Positions 62,131 to 64,000 of a DNA stretch of 64,000 bases are shown here, piece after piece. Position 1 is the first letter of the stretch. Every line of letters starts with the position of its first letter. Made by a program: the position numbers and the translations under genes. Source of the DNA: Mycobacterium sp. SMC-8 (GTDB taxonomy: Bacteria > Actinomycetota > Actinomycetes > Mycobacteriales > Mycobacteriaceae); assembly GCF_025263565.1 (NCBI RefSeq), contig NZ_CP079865.1:3038001-3102000 (forward strand), given 5' to 3'. The notes below the pieces were generated by a model. The model saw nothing but the letters and a program-made list of their open reading frames with translations. It made no database searches and was not told the DNA's origin.

Positions 62131-63981
62131 TCAGCGGTCGAGGCGGTGCAGGTGGTCGGTCAACGCCTCGGCGACACGGTGGTGACGGGCGGCTTCGTCG
62201 AGCCAGCCACGGGCGCGGGCATCTGCTTCGAGAGTCTGGATGTCGGTGCGTTGCGCTTCGAGTGCGCCTCGGAACTCGGGGCCGGTGACGAAGTTGTCGC
62301 AGGTTTCGCAGATGTTGGCATAGGGGCAGGCGCCGGCACTGTGGTGGCGGGCGCAGTAGCCGTGGGCGACACGTGTTTTGAGCATCTCACTACCGAGCCA
62401 GCTGACCGCATCGGGGACGATGGGTTTGCCGACCGGAGTGAGAGTGAACTGTCGTCGCATCTTTCCCATGGCCTGGTCATAGGCATCGCGCAGCGTCGGT
62501 GAGGCCAAGGTGGCGTAACGCAAAGTCATCTGCGGGGTGACATGTCCGAGCAGTGCCATCAAGGCCTGCAGGCTCATGCCTGCGTTCGCGAGCTCGGTGG
62601 CCCATGTGTGGCGTAGCTGATGCGGGGTTACCACCAGCGGTGCGCCGCCGGTCCCGCGCAGCCCGCAGGACTCGATGGCGGCGAGCAGGCCATTGCGTAA
62701 CCGCGTCTGTCCGAGACGGCGGCCGTGCGCAACGAACAGGAAATCGGTAGGCGCTCCGGTACGGGGATGCGGCAGTGGGCGGCAAACACCACGTCTGCTG
62801 GTCCACTGGTCCAATGCGGCAATGGTGTTGGCCGAGAGCGGAACCATGCGTTCGGTGGCGAGCTTGCCCAACGGAACTTTCAACCAGGTGCCGGCGGGTC
62901 CGTAGTCGACGACGCTGCCGAGTTCGAGGTCGAGCAGCTCCCCGATCCGCAGCCCTGCCCCGCGAAGCACTGTCAGCCCGACGCGGGCGAACGTATCCTC
63001 CAGCTGGGCAACCGCGTTCATCACCGCGGCGTCGATATCAGGTGGTAGGGCCTGCGGCAGGGGTTGATCGAGTTTCGGGATATCGACGGCGAAGACCAGA
63101 CGACGCGGCGGTGCCTGCTCCCAGCCCCATTCGGTGATGTCGTCGAGTAGGTTGCGCACGCTCAGTACCGTCGATTGGATCACGGCCTTGGAGATGGTGC
63201 GTCCGGCGCCGGCGGCGGCGCGTTGTCCACGCCAGGTGCGGGCGCGATTCCAGACCAGGAAACCCTCGATGTGACTGCGATCCAGATCCCCGAACGAGGT
63301 GAGCTCGGGATGAGTGGTGGTGAGATAGTCCGCGAACGGCAGCAAATCGTTGATCAACGATTCGACGGATTTCGGACGCAGCACCGATGCCCGGACGGTG
63401 ACATAACGCAGCAGCGTCTCCCGGATCAGGTCAGTCATCGCCACGTCGGCGAAGCGTTGGGCGTAGCTGCGGGCCCAACGCCGCCGCCGTGGTGGTGTAT
63501 CGACGATGCGAGCCTGAAAAAGCATCTGCCGCAACCCGGCTATCCGGTTGCGGTAGGCGCGCCTCGACGATGCCGGAATCGATTGTGTGGCAGCCAGCGC
63601 GGTGTCGAACTTGTCGACCGTGCCGTTGTCGACATCGTCGACGAGTCCGCCGTGCCAGGCGAGCAGCACCGCCAGACATTCACCCAAGACCGTCTCGATC
63701 CACTGTGGTGTCCAGCCCAAGGCCAGCCCGGCGGTGCGCACGGCGGCGAATCCGCCCGGGTCACGGTCCTCGACGGCTCGTCCCAGACCAGTGAGGTTCT
63801 TGACGGCCGCGAGTTCGAGGTCGAGGCGCAACTCGCCCCGGCCAATGACATGACACAGCAGTGGCCAGGCCCCGTTGTTGCGCAGATCGGCCAACCGCTC
63901 GACCGCCGGTCTGGTCATCCAGTCCCGCAGATCCGGGTGCTCGGTCAGGAAGGTGCTCGCGCCGCGGGTGCGGCCACGCAC
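62131..63981 (-). CDS. Large tyrosine recombinase/integrase (start may lie outside the window)
   Basis: At least 616 aa. The C-terminal catalytic domain shows Arg in GAGLRIGELLDL, His-x-x-Arg in HQLRHTWATEL, His in LLGHVTPQMT and the nucleophilic Tyr in TLRYATLA. After it comes a Cys/His cluster (CARHHSAGACPYANICETC) that looks like a zinc-binding tail. The long N-terminal region includes a SAM-like core-binding domain (LLPFADYLTTTHPELTSFGD). This architecture occurs in integrases of actinobacterial mobile elements, often in groups of two or three. GTG 63981 is a possible start, but the frame stays open to the window edge, so the gene may be 5'-truncated here. Confidence 0.82.
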   Translation of the reverse strand: MRGRTRGASTFLTEHPDLRDWMTRPAVERLADLRNNGAWPLLCHVIGRGELRLDLELAAVKNLTGLGRAVEDRDPGGFAAVRTAGLALGWTPQWIETVLGECLAVLLAWHGGLVDDVDNGTVDKFDTALAATQSIPASSRRAYRNRIAGLRQMLFQARIVDTPPRRRRWARSYAQRFADVAMTDLIRETLLRYVTVRASVLRPKSVESLINDLLPFADYLTTTHPELTSFGDLDRSHIEGFLVWNRARTWRGQRAAAGAGRTISKAVIQSTVLSVRNLLDDITEWGWEQAPPRRLVFAVDIPKLDQPLPQALPPDIDAAVMNAVAQLEDTFARVGLTVLRGAGLRIGELLDLELGSVVDYGPAGTWLKVPLGKLATERMVPLSANTIAALDQWTSRRGVCRPLPHPRTGAPTDFLFVAHGRRLGQTRLRNGLLAAIESCGLRGTGGAPLVVTPHQLRHTWATELANAGMSLQALMALLGHVTPQMTLRYATLASPTLRDAYDQAMGKMRRQFTLTPVGKPIVPDAVSWLGSEMLKTRVAHGYCARHHSAGACPYANICETCDNFVTGPEFRGALEAQRTDIQTLEADARARGWLDEAARHHRVAEALTDHLHRLDR

Positions 63982-64000
63982 CGACCTGCTACTGAGACCA

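Overview
The window is high-GC actinobacterial DNA and almost certainly comes from a fast-growing mycobacterium (Mycolicibacterium-like). The marker genes are accA3, accD5/accE5, sigF/rsbW/usfY, lat, lrpA, pcd, lhr-nei2, desA3 with its reductase, sseA and maf. Their order largely follows the M. tuberculosis Rv3280-Rv3297 neighbourhood as I remember it, but lineage-specific insertions interrupt it repeatedly. No rRNA, tRNA or CRISPR array was seen.

Region 1 (1-11 kb): the tail of an SDR gene, a Rieske oxygenase, a crotonase-fold protein, and a DesT/FabR-like regulator divergent from a ferredoxin reductase-desA3 desaturase pair. Scattered between these genes are seven copies of a ~62-bp element with imperfect terminal inverted repeats. 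A nested insertion follows: an IS1380-family IS sits inside an IS1634/IS1549-like IS that carries a 20-bp target duplication. Then come an MTB12-like secreted protein and a DUF559-type protein.

Region 2 (10.4-22.3 kb): the overlapping DNA-repair genes lhr and nei2, a MalT-type LuxR regulator, a three-gene DyP peroxidase cluster, and three small secreted proteins, two of them tandem hemophore-like paralogues.

Region 3 (22.3-27.7 kb): a TetR gene is split into two fragments by a 3,372-bp three-gene transposon (Mu/TniA-type transposase, AAA+ ATPase, zinc-ribbon/HTH protein) with a perfect 6-bp target duplication. The broken TetR gene is divergent from a CYP102-like P450, so the P450 has probably lost its local repressor.

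Region 4 (27.7-49.3 kb): lysine catabolism (pcd, lrpA, lat) with a large P-type ATPase between lrpA and lat; the sigma-F stress locus (Rv3289c-like, usfY, csbD-like, a 42-aa membrane protein, rsbW, sigF, STAS antagonist) with three sigma-F-like promoters; then accA3, a diguanylate cyclase, sufE and sseA.

Region 5 (49.3-56.3 kb): an acyltransferase and small secreted proteins interleaved with maf, accE5 and accD5. Two members of a three-copy secreted family ending in Ser-Arg-Gly-Cys lie here.

Region 6 (56.3-64 kb): an accessory region with a membrane-anchored phosphatase-fold protein, the third Ser-Arg-Gly-Cys paralogue, a DUF4012 protein, a polysaccharide co-polymerase/BY-kinase in visibly AT-richer DNA, an IS256 remnant and a large tyrosine recombinase that runs up to the window edge.
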